A stretch of 64,000 bases of DNA from the NCBI GenBank assembly GCA_003282175.1, contig QBZX01000001.1:32615-96614 (forward strand), given 5' to 3'. The notes beneath the pieces were generated by a model, which had not been told where the DNA came from, made no database searches, and was given only the letters and a program-made list of their open reading frames with translations. The position numbers were made by a program, and so were the translations under genes. Source of the DNA: Pelagibacteraceae bacterium AG-337-G06. Its GTDB lineage: Bacteria; Pseudomonadota; Alphaproteobacteria; Pelagibacterales; AG-422-B15. Below, in pieces: positions 7,936 to 17,252 of this stretch (within the stretch, counting starts at the first letter, position 1; each line of letters begins with the position of its first letter).

Positions 7936-8868
7936 TTTTTTTGATAGAAAATCAGAAAATAAATCTGTCAGTTTATTTACAATTACACCACCGCCACCAT
8001 GGCCACCAGTAAAAACAAAAGTATCAGCATCAGGAATTAACTTTAATACATCATTAACAGTTTTAGGATCAATTTCATCATCATCACTTGCATATGCTAT
8101 GTGGATAGGAATATTTAACTCTGAAAATACTTTATAGTCTGGAAGAAAATCTTTATTGGCTATATTACGAATGGAAGAGAGCAGAGAATATTCCGTGCCC
8201 GGCAAAGACAATTGTGTTATATATCGGTTAATAAATTCTTCTTGCCCTTCGTTTTCATGAGCCCATTGTTCAGCTCTATTTTTTGCAAATGGAATACCAA
8301 AAGTTCTCAGAAATAAATTTCCTACAACAGGAACTTTTATTAAACCAAGGACCTTACTGTCGCTGTGAACAAGAGGAACTTGGAGACCTATCGCTAAAAT
8401 TCTTTCTGAGTAATTATTAGAAAAATTGATTGCAATTGGAGCTCCCATCGAAGACCCATATAAAATTGCATCTTTTATATCGAGAAAATCAAGAAGCTCC
8501 CTGAGTTGTTCAGTATAGAGCTGCATATTATAGTTTGTTATAGGCCTGTCTGAATACCCTCTTCCGTATTGATCATAACAGATTACCCTATAACCTTTAG
8601 CGCTTAACCCACTGCAAAAACCAATGAAACCTTCAGATGGTAAAGTTGCTCCATGAATAACTATTATTGCCGGATCATCTTTATTGCCAATATCCATATA
8701 TGCAGTTATGCCCTGAGACAATTTTGCAAATTTGTACTCTGAGCCTTGACGATATTCATCTAAATTACCCTTCTCGAAGCTAGAGAATAGATAAATTAAA
8801 AGTATTAGGATTAAAAATGCGAGAATAATTAAAACAGTATTAGAGAATATACCTGAGAAAATAGTCAT
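7927..8868 (-). CDS. Membrane-anchored alpha/beta hydrolase
   Basis: The 313-aa protein begins with a hydrophobic segment (about residues 8-29) that should anchor it in the membrane. The rest is a typical alpha/beta hydrolase: oxyanion motif VIHGATLPS, CYDQYGRGYSDRP loop, nucleophile elbow GSSMGA, acid in ASDDDEID and a late GGHGGGG that supplies the His. The arrangement resembles epoxide hydrolase, haloperoxidase or lipase-like members; the substrate cannot be told. It ends inside the last codons of umuC, convergent with it, and begins 94 nt from the divergent livK-like gene. It has no operon partner. Confidence 0.8.
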   Translation of the reverse strand: MTIFSGIFSNTVLIILAFLILILLIYLFSSFEKGNLDEYRQGSEYKFAKLSQGITAYMDIGNKDDPAIIVIHGATLPSEGFIGFCSGLSAKGYRVICYDQYGRGYSDRPITNYNMQLYTEQLRELLDFLDIKDAILYGSSMGAPIAINFSNNYSERILAIGLQVPLVHSDSKVLGLIKVPVVGNLFLRTFGIPFAKNRAEQWAHENEGQEEFINRYITQLSLPGTEYSLLSSIRNIANKDFLPDYKVFSELNIPIHIAYASDDDEIDPKTVNDVLKLIPDADTFVFTGGHGGGGVIVNKLTDLFSDFLSKKLN

Positions 8869-8906
8869 TTTTTAAGACTATAGTCATTTAAAAAATAAAA
8901 TCAAAG

Positions 8907-8935
8907 TTGAACGATGACTACTCATTTGCTAGCAT
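8907..8935 (+). promoter_or_regulatory. Predicted promoter of the livK-like gene
   Basis: TTGAAC at 8907-8912 is followed by TAGCAT at 8930-8935 after a 17-nt spacer. The downstream leader contains TGGGAG 7 nt before the ATG at 8963. The -10 box is only partly consensus, so this is a moderate call. Confidence 0.45.
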
Positions 8936-8962
8936 AAACCTTATTAAATTGGGAGAAATATA

Positions 8963-10177
8963 ATGAAAAAAATAATATTCAGTTTCTTAGGGGTAATCTT
9001 AGCCTTAGGAATATTTTATGGTTGTGACAGACAGTCAGAACAGGCTTCAACAGACGAAATAAAAATAGGAGTAATTCTCGGTTTTACAGGACCTATTGAA
9101 TCCTTAACTCCGACAATGGCTAGTTCAGCAGAACTTGCAATGAAAGAAGTGAGTGACTCAGGACTTTTACTGGGTGGAGCAAGTGTCAGTTCAGTGCGTG
9201 CTGACTCTACTTGTGTAGACGCAGGTGCAGCTACTTCTGCAGCTGAAAGATTGGTTACTTCAGATAATGTTGCAGCAATAATGGGTGCGGATTGTTCAGG
9301 TGTGACTACGGCAATTGCAAATAATGTTGCAGTACCAAATGGGGTTACGATAATTTCTCCATCAGCAACTTCACCAGCTTTAACAGACATAGATGATAAG
9401 GGTTATTTCTTTAGAACAGCTCCTTCAGACGCGAGACAAGGACAAGTTTTAGCACAGGTTGTTATGGATAGAGGAATAAGTGAATTAGCGGTTACTTACA
9501 CTAATAATGACTATGGAAAAGGTTTATCAGATAGTTTTGTAAATGCATATAAAGCTATGGGAGGATCTGTAACAGCTGAGGTTCCTCATGAAGATGGAAA
9601 GGGAGATTACTCTGCTGAAGTTTCAACTCTTTCTGCATCAGGTGCAAAAGAGGTTGCTGTCTTGGGCTACGTCGACCAAGGTGGTAGAGGTATTATTCAA
9701 AGCTCAATGGAGACAGGTGCTTTCTCAAGATTTATCCTTGCAGATGGAATGATTGGAGACAGTCTCATAGAGAATGTTGATGGTGATCTCACAGGCACAT
9801 TTGGTACATTGCCGGGTTCAGAGTCTGAAGGTGCAAATATGTTTAAAGCAATGGCATCTTCAAATGGAATCCCAGGAGATGGACCTTTCGAACCTGAGTC
9901 TTATGATGCAGCTGCATTAATCATGCTAGCAATTCAGGCTGGAAATTCTGCAGATAGATCATCAATTGCGCAGAATGTAATGGGAGTGGCCAACGCTCCA
10001 GGAACTGAAATTTTTCCTGGTGAATTAGATAAAGCTCTTGAAATTCTTAGAGATGGTGGTGAAGTCAACTATCAAGGCGCAACAAATGTTGAGTTTTCTG
10101 ATGTTGGAGAGGCCTCTGGATCTTATAAAGAGTTAGAAATAGGAAATGGAGAATTCAATACTATTCAAGTTCGATAA
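8963..10177 (+). CDS. Branched-chain-amino-acid-type ABC substrate-binding lipoprotein (LivK-like)
   Basis: The 404-aa protein is a periplasmic-binding lipoprotein: a hydrophobic leader ending in GIFYGC places the lipidated Cys at residue 21. The mature part opens with DEIKIGVILGFTGPIESLTP, typical of type I (LivJ/LivK) receptors, and continues with segments such as GADCSGVTTAIANNVAVPNG and VTYTNNDYGKGLSDSF. It would hand amino acids or similar acids to the LivHMGF complex encoded convergently just downstream. A Shine-Dalgarno (GGGAG) supports the start. Although the family is named for branched-chain amino acids, many members bind other amides or acids, so the ligand is open. Base composition is slightly less AT-rich than in its neighbours. 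Confidence 0.9.
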   Translation: MKKIIFSFLGVILALGIFYGCDRQSEQASTDEIKIGVILGFTGPIESLTPTMASSAELAMKEVSDSGLLLGGASVSSVRADSTCVDAGAATSAAERLVTSDNVAAIMGADCSGVTTAIANNVAVPNGVTIISPSATSPALTDIDDKGYFFRTAPSDARQGQVLAQVVMDRGISELAVTYTNNDYGKGLSDSFVNAYKAMGGSVTAEVPHEDGKGDYSAEVSTLSASGAKEVAVLGYVDQGGRGIIQSSMETGAFSRFILADGMIGDSLIENVDGDLTGTFGTLPGSESEGANMFKAMASSNGIPGDGPFEPESYDAAALIMLAIQAGNSADRSSIAQNVMGVANAPGTEIFPGELDKALEILRDGGEVNYQGATNVEFSDVGEASGSYKELEIGNGEFNTIQVR

Positions 10178-10197
10178 TTTCTTACCATTTTAATTTA

Positions 10198-10229
10198 ATA
10201 GGGGCCTTCTTTGGCCCCTATTTTTTTTG
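10198..10229 (+). terminator. Terminator between convergent livK-like and livM genes
   Basis: ATAGGGGCC (10198-10206) pairs with GGCCCCTAT (10213-10221) around the loop TTCTTT, followed by an unbroken T-run. It ends the livK-like transcript. The repeat overlaps the stop codon of the facing livM-like gene, which has its own A-run on that strand only weakly, so it may act mainly in the plus direction. Confidence 0.88.
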
Positions 10230-11588
10230 TATTCTTTCAGGAATGACTCCTCTTGGCATAAACCTAAGTGCGAGTAAAAGTAAAAGACCCATGATAAATA
10301 AACGAAGGTGAGCTGCGCTTCCTAGTAGGTGCATTCTTATTGGATTGTCATATTCAAAGCCACTTGCTAGAAGATTCATAAATCCTATTGATAAAGGTTC
10401 TGCTTCAATCCAAATAAACCAGACAAAAAATCCACCAAATATTGATCCTAAATTATTCCCTGACCCCCCAACTATAACCATAAGCCAGATAATAAATGTA
10501 AATCTTAATGGCCTATAAGATCCTGGAGTAAATTGACCATCAAGCGTTGTAAGCATCGCTCCAGCAATTCCAATTATGGCTGAACCAATTATGAATATTT
10601 GTAAATGTTGCGCGAAAATATTTTTACCCATTGAGCTTGCAGCTTCTTCATTGTCTCGGATCGCTCTTAACATTCTTCCCCATGGAGAGTTAAGCGCAAG
10701 ATGACTTAGATAAAAAATTAATAAGAGAACTGATAAGAATAGACCTGCATAACATAATTTTACAAATACACCCGAACTAACAATAATTAAATCATTGAGC
10801 AGATCTTGCCTTGACGAAATTGTTTGCACACTATCCAGAGTTCCATAATTTATTCTTTCTACAAGATTGATGAACCATTCTGATTGTTGGAGCTCTATTT
10901 CATAAGGAACAGGTCGATCGAGTCCAGAAACATTCTTAACGCCTCTTGATAGCCAATCTTCATGTTTAACAATTGCTATCACAATTTCAGATATACCTAA
11001 TGTGGCTATTGCAAGATAGTCTGATCTAAGTCTTAAAGTTAGCCTTCCAATTACCCACGCAACTAATCCTGCTACAAATGCAGCAATGACCCATGAAAAA
11101 ACAATTGGTAGACCTAATCCTCCTAAAAAACCTGTCTTAGCAGGATTTATTGACTCAATAATATCAATAGATGGTCCATAGAAATTGTTTATTCCAAAAA
11201 TGGCAGCAATTATAATCAGAATAATTGATGTATTCCTAAATTGGGGGCTAGATATATTTCTGTAAGCAAACAAAATCAAAGTGATACTTAGAATTAAGAT
11301 AATTGCACTGATCAAAATACCTATGCCGGCTTTATCCCATGCTTCATAGACCGGATCATAAGAGACCAGTACTGCAGTAAGCCCTCCTAAAGCGGTGAAA
11401 CCCATTACTCCAGCATTAAATAGTCCGCCATATCCCCACTGCAAATTTACTCCAATAGCCATTATTGAAGAAATGAGACATAAATTAATTATACTCAGAG
11501 ATACAGACCACGATTGAGTAAAACCAACTAAAGCCAGCAGTATCCCCATAAAAGTAAATGCAAGAGGTGCTCTTAAATCATCTGTCAT
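10218..11588 (-). CDS. livM: LivM-like ABC permease
   Basis: The 456-aa inner-membrane permease is the second channel subunit of a Liv-type importer. It has about ten hydrophobic segments and the family pattern GYGGLFNAGVMGFTALGG near residue 50 and RLRSDYLAIATLGISEI in the middle. The coupling segment GRMLRAIRDNEEAASSMG, which docks on the ATPases, is clear. It is longer than E. coli LivM because of an insertion of about 60-70 residues (around GLDRPVPYEIELQQSEW) between the conserved core parts, as seen in some alphaproteobacterial homologues. It overlaps livH by 4 nt and is the last gene of the EamA-livGFHM operon. Confidence 0.88.
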   Translation of the reverse strand: MTDDLRAPLAFTFMGILLALVGFTQSWSVSLSIINLCLISSIMAIGVNLQWGYGGLFNAGVMGFTALGGLTAVLVSYDPVYEAWDKAGIGILISAIILILSITLILFAYRNISSPQFRNTSIILIIIAAIFGINNFYGPSIDIIESINPAKTGFLGGLGLPIVFSWVIAAFVAGLVAWVIGRLTLRLRSDYLAIATLGISEIVIAIVKHEDWLSRGVKNVSGLDRPVPYEIELQQSEWFINLVERINYGTLDSVQTISSRQDLLNDLIIVSSGVFVKLCYAGLFLSVLLLIFYLSHLALNSPWGRMLRAIRDNEEAASSMGKNIFAQHLQIFIIGSAIIGIAGAMLTTLDGQFTPGSYRPLRFTFIIWLMVIVGGSGNNLGSIFGGFFVWFIWIEAEPLSIGFMNLLASGFEYDNPIRMHLLGSAAHLRLFIMGLLLLLALRFMPRGVIPERIQKK

Positions 11589-12604
11589 ATAATTTTACCT
11601 CTTACAATTCCTGTTGGACGAACAATCAATACAATCACTAAGATAATGAATGAAATTGCAAATTTATAATCTGTAGAGAGCACCTGCATTAAACCTGACG
11701 GCTCTAACCTTTCTGGTAATAAGTAAATGAAGAACTTTTTATATGCATAGGTTAATGTAATTTCAGAAAAAGCTATGACATATCCACCAATGACAGCACC
11801 AATAGGGGATCCTATACCGCCAACAATTGCTGCAGCGAACATTGGCAGTAACAAATTAAAATATGTAAATGGTTTGAAACTTTTGTCGAGTCCGTAAAGA
11901 ACACCCGCAGTCGTAATAAGTGCTGATGCAATAACCCAAGTAATTAAAACTACTCTTTCAGGATTTATTCCAGATAATAATGCAAGGTCCTCATTATTTG
12001 AATAGGCTCGCATTGACTTTCCCATTTTGGTCCGCTGAAGAAAATAAAATAAACTCACCATCGCGATGATAGCTACTATAAGAGTGATGAGCTGAGTGGA
12101 TTTAATTGTAAGTCCCTCAGAAAGTCCAAAGTAATCTTTGAAATCAAGAGCATGGATAATGAATTTTTCTCCATCAAAAAATTTTCTATCATTTGGACCA
12201 ATTATAAATCTTACAATCGCTTGTAAAATAAACATAACTCCCACTGATACAATCATTAGAACTATTGGTGGACTTTTTTTCTTTCGGTAGAAGCTATAAA
12301 CAGATCTATCTATTAAGAGACAAAAGAGTGCGGTTACTATAATTGCAAACGGAAGCGCTATTAGTGCAGTTGGTAAGATACCGCCAGTTATTCCTAAACT
12401 CTGCAAATACCACGTGAATAATATTGTTGTCATCGTTCCAAACGACATCCAGTCAGCTTGAGCAAAATTAGAAAATCTTAATACACCATATATTATTGTT
12501 AAGCTGAGAGTAGCTAAGGCAAGTTGGCTACCATAAGATAGAGCGGGGATAAGGACAAAATTTGATATAAGGACCAATGCATTTATTAATTCAAAATTTT
12601 CCAT
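11585..12604 (-). CDS. livH: LivH-like ABC permease
   Basis: The 339-aa permease has eight or so hydrophobic helices. Recognisable LivH-type patterns include LSLTIIYGVLRFSNFAQADWMSFG near the N-terminus, the coupling helix RTKMGKSMRAYSNNEDLALLSGI, and a Gly-rich FAAAIVGGIGSPIGAVIGGY near the C-terminus. It pairs with LivM to form the membrane channel. Its ATG follows livF by 1 nt, and its stop overlaps the livM start by 4 nt, so translation is coupled. The transported compound is not determined by sequence alone. Confidence 0.9.
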   Translation of the reverse strand: MENFELINALVLISNFVLIPALSYGSQLALATLSLTIIYGVLRFSNFAQADWMSFGTMTTILFTWYLQSLGITGGILPTALIALPFAIIVTALFCLLIDRSVYSFYRKKKSPPIVLMIVSVGVMFILQAIVRFIIGPNDRKFFDGEKFIIHALDFKDYFGLSEGLTIKSTQLITLIVAIIAMVSLFYFLQRTKMGKSMRAYSNNEDLALLSGINPERVVLITWVIASALITTAGVLYGLDKSFKPFTYFNLLLPMFAAAIVGGIGSPIGAVIGGYVIAFSEITLTYAYKKFFIYLLPERLEPSGLMQVLSTDYKFAISFIILVIVLIVRPTGIVRGKII

Positions 12605-12605
12605 A

Positions 12606-13313
12606 TCAACCCCCTAAAAAACTCTTTCTGACTTCAGGATCAGCTAATAATTCATTCCCTTTACCATAAAATCTATTTTCGCCATTTACCAAAACATGAC
12701 CAAAATCTGCTATTTTTAGTGCTTGCTTGGCATTTTGCTCAACAATGACTACCGCGACACCCGTTTCTTTTATTTGGATAATTCGATCAAATATTTCATC
12801 CATTACAATTGGAGATACGCCTGCTGTCGGCTCATCTAGCATCAATACTTTAGGCTTAGTCATTAATGCCCGACTAACAGCAACTTGTTGCCTTTGACCA
12901 CCAGAAAGTTCTCCTGCAAGTTGACTACGTTTTTCTTTCATTGCTGGAAATAATTCGTATATCTCATCAATAGTTTTTTGTATGTTTCCATCCCTTAAAA
13001 ATCCACCCATCTCTAAATTTTCTTCTACAGTCAGTTCACTAAAAATATTCATCGATTGGGGAACAAAAGCAATTCCTGCTGCAACCCTTTTTTGAGGTGA
13101 AAGATTTGAAATATCATTTCCATCAAGGATAATATCCCCGCTCTTGAGATCTATCATGCCTAACATTGCTTTCATAGCAGTAGATTTGCCTGCACCATTT
13201 GGTCCCACAATCACGACTATTTCTTTTTCGTTGACCTCTATATTACAACTGTGAAGTATGTCCTCACCTCCATATCCACCGGTCATGTTCGTGCAACTTA
13301 AAAATTTGCTCAT
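12606..13313 (-). CDS. livF: LivF-like ABC ATPase
   Basis: The 235-aa ATPase has a Walker A GPNGAGKST, a Q-loop in FVPQSMNIF, the signature LSGGQRQQVAV, the Walker B VLMLDEPTAGVSP and the switch region VIVEQNAKQAL. These and the compact length mark it as LivF, one of two ATPases powering the Liv importer on the cytoplasmic face. It overlaps livG by 4 nt and is followed by livH after 1 nt. Regulation is expected to be that of the whole operon. Confidence 0.93.
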   Translation of the reverse strand: MSKFLSCTNMTGGYGGEDILHSCNIEVNEKEIVVIVGPNGAGKSTAMKAMLGMIDLKSGDIILDGNDISNLSPQKRVAAGIAFVPQSMNIFSELTVEENLEMGGFLRDGNIQKTIDEIYELFPAMKEKRSQLAGELSGGQRQQVAVSRALMTKPKVLMLDEPTAGVSPIVMDEIFDRIIQIKETGVAVVIVEQNAKQALKIADFGHVLVNGENRFYGKGNELLADPEVRKSFLGG

Positions 13314-14074
13314 GCTATCTGCCCTCGACCAAGATAGGCTTCTATAACTTTTTCATTTTTTTTGATTTCATCTATTCCTCCTTCAACGAGAACAGATCCT
13401 TCAGTCATCACAATCACTTTATCACAAAGTTTAGACAAAAAGTTCATGTCATGTTCAATCATAAAAAAAGTATAATTTTTTTCACAATTTAATTTTTTTA
13501 TTATATCTATTATGTCATTTAAAAGAGTTCTATTTACACCCGCACCAACTTCATCGAGTAATACAATTTTAGCATCGACCATCATTGTTCGACCTAATTC
13601 TAATAATTTTTTTTGTCCACCTGATAAATTACCTGCCAGTTCATAAGTTAAATGATCAAGCTTTAGAAAGTTTATTACCTCAAGAGCTTTTTCTTTAATT
13701 TCTTTTTCTTCATTTTCTATTCTTTTTCTCTGAAACCATGTATTTAAAATTTTTTCACCTGTCTGCATTGCAGGAACCACCATCAAATTTTCAAGTACAG
13801 TCATATTTGAAAATTCATGCGCCAATTGAAAGGTTCGTAATACACCTCTTTCAAATAGTTCGTGCGAAGGAAGGGATGTAATATCATGTTCTCCCAACAT
13901 GACTTTACCCATGGTTGGTTTGATATTGCCAGCTATGATGTTGAATAATGTTGTTTTTCCTGCTCCATTAGGTCCTATGAGACCAGTAATTTTTCCAGTC
14001 TCAATCTGCATGCTGGCTTTGTTAACAGCTTTGATCCCCCCAAAATTTACTGAAACATCTTTTATATTTAACAT
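13310..14074 (-). CDS. livG: LivG-like ABC ATPase
   Basis: The track starts at a TTG at 14113, inside the upstream EamA gene; the ATG at 14074 gives the usual LivG N-terminus (MLNIKDVSVNFGGIKAVN) and begins 4 nt after the EamA stop, so I chose it (254 aa). Walker A is GPNGAGKTT and the signature LSGGQKKLLELGR. Walker B reads IVLLDEVGAGVN, with Val where most ATPases have Pro. The HDMNFL switch motif is present. The C-terminal extension VEAYLGRG is typical of LivG. With LivF it forms the ATPase dimer of the Liv importer. Confidence 0.93.
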   Translation of the reverse strand: MLNIKDVSVNFGGIKAVNKASMQIETGKITGLIGPNGAGKTTLFNIIAGNIKPTMGKVMLGEHDITSLPSHELFERGVLRTFQLAHEFSNMTVLENLMVVPAMQTGEKILNTWFQRKRIENEEKEIKEKALEVINFLKLDHLTYELAGNLSGGQKKLLELGRTMMVDAKIVLLDEVGAGVNRTLLNDIIDIIKKLNCEKNYTFFMIEHDMNFLSKLCDKVIVMTEGSVLVEGGIDEIKKNEKVIEAYLGRGQIA

Positions 14075-14078
14075 CTTT

Positions 14079-14978
14079 TTATCTGTTAGAAATATGATTG
14101 AGATACAACGCAAATAATATCATAGAGAGGGAAACTAGTACATTCACTCTTATGATTTCTCCCAGAAATATAACTCCAGAAAAATAAGCTATTAAAGGTA
14201 CTAAAAAATTAATTAGTGATAAAAAGACGGGTCCTCTTGTTTCAATTACTTTAAAAAAAAGTAAACTGGCTATCGCTGTAGCAAATACACCTTGTATTAA
14301 TAATGATACGACTGTTGACGAACTATAACTTTCGAGCCAGAAAGGCTGATAGAAAATAGAAAAGGGCAACATCAATAATGTTGCTGCAATTGTCACTCCA
14401 GTTGCAAGTGAAATAAAATTTATTTTTGGAACAAGTTTAGATATAACGGCATTTAATGCATAAGAACATGCACCAACTAATGCTGCAATTTGACTATAAA
14501 ATTCAATTTTATTATCACCCCCAAGCTGATTCAAATTTTCAAAACCAAAGAGTATAAGTAGGCCAAGAAAAGCTGTAATAAAACTAACCGATTTAAGTAA
14601 ATTAATTTTTTCATCTCTCAAAATAATTGCCGACAGCGCTAAGGTTATTAGTGGCATAGGGGACATGAGAACACCTGCTATACCTGCATCAATATTAATT
14701 TCCGCCGTTGAAATTAAAAAAAATGGAATTGCATTACCCAATGCTCCAATAACAAAATAAAAAAAAAGATAATTAATTCTTAATTGAAGTTTATTTCCTG
14801 TAAATCTCATATAGAAATAAAGTATTGTTGATGCCAAAATTAATCTTAGGAAAACATTATTAACGGGGCTTATTTCTAAGACTGCAATTTTAATAAACAG
14901 GAAGTTTACTCCCCAGATTAATGCTAATAAAAAAATGAATATATAGCTGATGACAATAGGTTGATTTATTTGTTTCAT
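14079..14978 (-). CDS. EamA-family (DMT superfamily) transporter
   Basis: The 299-aa integral membrane protein has ten hydrophobic helices in two repeated halves, with the EamA pattern LIWGVNFLFIKIAVLEISP at the start and a similar ALVGACSYALNAVISKLVP opening the second half. Members usually export metabolites or amino acids. It lies directly upstream of livG with only 4 nt between them, so it probably shares a transcript with the Liv importer. Linking an exporter to a solute importer could mean exchange or overflow control, but this is inference. Confidence 0.88.
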   Translation of the reverse strand: MKQINQPIVISYIFIFLLALIWGVNFLFIKIAVLEISPVNNVFLRLILASTILYFYMRFTGNKLQLRINYLFFYFVIGALGNAIPFFLISTAEINIDAGIAGVLMSPMPLITLALSAIILRDEKINLLKSVSFITAFLGLLILFGFENLNQLGGDNKIEFYSQIAALVGACSYALNAVISKLVPKINFISLATGVTIAATLLMLPFSIFYQPFWLESYSSSTVVSLLIQGVFATAIASLLFFKVIETRGPVFLSLINFLVPLIAYFSGVIFLGEIIRVNVLVSLSMILFALYLNHISNR

Positions 14979-15031
14979 TTGATGTTCGAGAAAGGTATTA
15001 TTTAAAACTTTTAAAGTAAATGAGTAAATAA

Positions 15032-15634
15032 ATGAGAGTATTTATACTAATACTAATTAGTTTTTTTATATTATTCAGTTGCGCAAGTAAGCCACCTGCG
15101 AAACAAGAGAATATTTGCTCTATCTTTGAACAAAAATCCTCATGGTATAGATTGGCAAATAAATCATATGAAAAATGGGGTGCACCCATTCATGTTCAAA
15201 TGTCAATTTTAAGACAAGAATCTGCATTTCAAAATAGAATTAAGCCGGAGAGAACCAAGATTTTAGGTGTTATACCTTGGAAAAGAAAATCTAGTGCATT
15301 TGGTTACACTCAAGCAATTGACGCAACCTGGGATTGGTATAGAACTGAAAATAAGAAACCTTTAGCATCACGAGTTAATTTTGCAGATGCCATAGACTTT
15401 ACGGGTTGGTATATAAATAAGTCTAATAAAATTAATGGGATAAGCAAAAGTGATGCTTATAGCCAATATTTGGCATATCATGAAGGACACGGTGGGTACA
15501 AAAAAAAATCCTATAAAAATCAAAACTGGTTGATTGATGTTGCCAATAAAGTCAAACTTCGATCTGACAAGTATAGAAGCCAGCTCAGTGAGTGCGAACA
15601 TAAATTTAAGAAAAAGTTTCTTGGAATTTTTTAA
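15032..15634 (+). CDS. SLT-domain lytic transglycosylase-like lipoprotein
   Basis: The 200-aa protein is a predicted outer-membrane or periplasmic lipoprotein: the leader ends in FILFSCAS (Cys17). The catalytic-domain signs are ILRQESAFQNR with the likely acid Glu64, AFGYTQAIDATWDWY and a late YLAYHEGHGGY, all in the order seen in SLT lysozyme-like transglycosylases that cut peptidoglycan glycan strands. It is small, consisting of just the SLT domain. Its stop overlaps the pdxA start by 1 nt (TAATG), which is likely to couple translation although the functions are unrelated. The leader is AT-rich with no evident Shine-Dalgarno. Confidence 0.85.
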   Translation: MRVFILILISFFILFSCASKPPAKQENICSIFEQKSSWYRLANKSYEKWGAPIHVQMSILRQESAFQNRIKPERTKILGVIPWKRKSSAFGYTQAIDATWDWYRTENKKPLASRVNFADAIDFTGWYINKSNKINGISKSDAYSQYLAYHEGHGGYKKKSYKNQNWLIDVANKVKLRSDKYRSQLSECEHKFKKKFLGIF

Positions 15635-16632
15635 TGAGTAAAAATAAAAATTTAATTGCGGTCACCATGGGGGACCCGTCAGGTATTAGTACAGAAATAA
15701 CTATCAAAGCTTGGATAAAAAAAAATAAAAACCTAAGATTTTTTTTAATTCATGACCCAGTGTATGTAAGTAAAATTATAAGAAAAATGAAAGTAGGTTT
15801 AAAAGTTCAAATAATTAATGATCCTGCAGAGGTTTTAAGTGTAAATAAAAAATATTTACCAGTTATTCCTATAAAGATTGATGCAAAGACCCAGCTTGGT
15901 GAGAGAAATTATAGTAATGCTGGTGCAATATTGCAGTCAATTGACATGGCCATTGATTTTGCAAAACAAAAAGTAATCTCTGGAATTGTTACAAATCCAA
16001 TCAATAAAGAAGTTATTGCCAAAAAACTTATGAGATTTAAAGGGCATACAGAATACCTTGCAAAAAAAGATAAAAAATCAAATGAACTGATGTTTTTGCT
16101 AAATAAGAAAATGAAAGTTATTCCAGTTACAACACATATTGCGTTAAAAGATGTTGCAAAAAAAATAAATAAAAAAAATATTACTAAATCGATCCTCAAT
16201 GTTGACCAAACATTAAAAAAAGATTTTGGAGTTCGTAAACCCAAAATTGCCGTTAGTGGTCTCAATCCTCATTCGGGTGATGGGGGTATTTTAGGAAAAG
16301 AAGAGATCTTAAAAATAATTCCTGCTATTAATGAATGTAAGAAAAAAGGTATAAATGTTTCAGGGCCTTATCCTGCGGACTCATTGTTTAGAAATTCAAA
16401 TATTAAGAAATTTGATTCATTTATCTGCATGTATCATGACCAGGCTTTAATACCGATAAAGGTTGTTGACTTTGATAATACCGTTAATTACACAGCTGGA
16501 CTGTCCTTTGTAAGAACCAGTCCTGATCATGGAACAGGATTGGATATAGCAAAAAAGTTCGTTGCTTCATGTGATAGTTTGTTAACAGCTATTGGAATGG
16601 CCTTAAACATTGCTAAAAACAGAGGGTTATGA
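15634..16632 (+). CDS. pdxA: 4-hydroxythreonine-4-phosphate dehydrogenase
   Basis: PdxA oxidises 4-phosphohydroxy-L-threonine in the DXP-dependent route to pyridoxal phosphate. The 332-aa protein opens with IAVTMGDPSGISTEI (usual GDPAGIGPEI) and keeps the metal-binding His segments FKGHTEYLA, LNPHSGDGG and YHDQALIPIK, plus the C-terminal TSPDHGTGLDIA. Length is normal. It overlaps the SLT gene by 1 nt and the LysE-type gene by 4 nt. PdxH is also in this window (43.0 kb), so the cell makes its own PLP, which the two aminotransferases and TrpB need. Confidence 0.94.
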   Translation: MSKNKNLIAVTMGDPSGISTEITIKAWIKKNKNLRFFLIHDPVYVSKIIRKMKVGLKVQIINDPAEVLSVNKKYLPVIPIKIDAKTQLGERNYSNAGAILQSIDMAIDFAKQKVISGIVTNPINKEVIAKKLMRFKGHTEYLAKKDKKSNELMFLLNKKMKVIPVTTHIALKDVAKKINKKNITKSILNVDQTLKKDFGVRKPKIAVSGLNPHSGDGGILGKEEILKIIPAINECKKKGINVSGPYPADSLFRNSNIKKFDSFICMYHDQALIPIKVVDFDNTVNYTAGLSFVRTSPDHGTGLDIAKKFVASCDSLLTAIGMALNIAKNRGL

Positions 16633-17252
16633 CTCTCTCACTTTATCCAGCTTTCTTTATTTTTGCATTGATAATGGTTACAACGCCTGGACCCGCCAAT
16701 CTGCTGTTAATGAGTTCTGGAGCCCAGCACGGATTATATAAATCATTACCTTTTGTTGCGGGCGTTACTTTCGGAAAACTTTTTTTAACCATTGGGCTTG
16801 GATTTGGATTTTTGTCTTTATTAAATTCTAACCCATTTATAATTAACTTAATTAAAATTGCTGGAACAGGTTACATTTGCTGGTTGTCATATAAGATAAT
16901 GTTCCTAAACCTAAAGCCAACTTCTAAGACAGAATTAGAAAGTATACCCAACTTTTTTAATGGTCTTTTAGTGCATCCCCTCAATCCCAAAGGGTGGGCT
17001 ATGGTGATCGCCGCCTATACTCAATTCACTTCTTTTGGAAGTGCAAGCCTAACTTCAAACTGGGCACTTGAAGTTTTAATTATAGCTTCAACATTCTTTT
17101 TAATACAATCAGTTTCCCACTCAGTATGGTGTTGGGCAGGAAGTCTCATTTTTAATTTTTTGAATCAAAAAAATCTTTTGCGTCAATCCATAGTTATTAT
17201 TTTAGCTGTGCTAACAGTAGGTACTGTTATTTATAGTAACTTTTTTATCTAA
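16629..17252 (+). CDS. LysE/RhtB-family amino acid exporter
   Basis: The 207-aa membrane protein has six hydrophobic helices and the family motif TTPGPANLLLMSSGAQHG near the N-terminus, with Gly-rich FGKLFLTIGLGFG after it. LysE/RhtB proteins export amino acids such as lysine, threonine or homoserine. The start overlaps the pdxA stop by 4 nt (ATGA). It converges with the puuD-like gene, overlapping it by 8 nt. A HPLNPKGWA segment in the middle is typical. The substrate cannot be told from sequence. Confidence 0.88.
   Translation: MTLSLYPAFFIFALIMVTTPGPANLLLMSSGAQHGLYKSLPFVAGVTFGKLFLTIGLGFGFLSLLNSNPFIINLIKIAGTGYICWLSYKIMFLNLKPTSKTELESIPNFFNGLLVHPLNPKGWAMVIAAYTQFTSFGSASLTSNWALEVLIIASTFFLIQSVSHSVWCWAGSLIFNFLNQKNLLRQSIVIILAVLTVGTVIYSNFFI

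Noticed and set aside
8861-8889. Direct repeat ATAGTCATTT twice and a GACTATAGTC palindrome between the hydrolase and livK-like genes
   Set aside because: One copy includes the hydrolase start codon and the repeats are AT-rich; likely chance in this composition, and there is no third copy.
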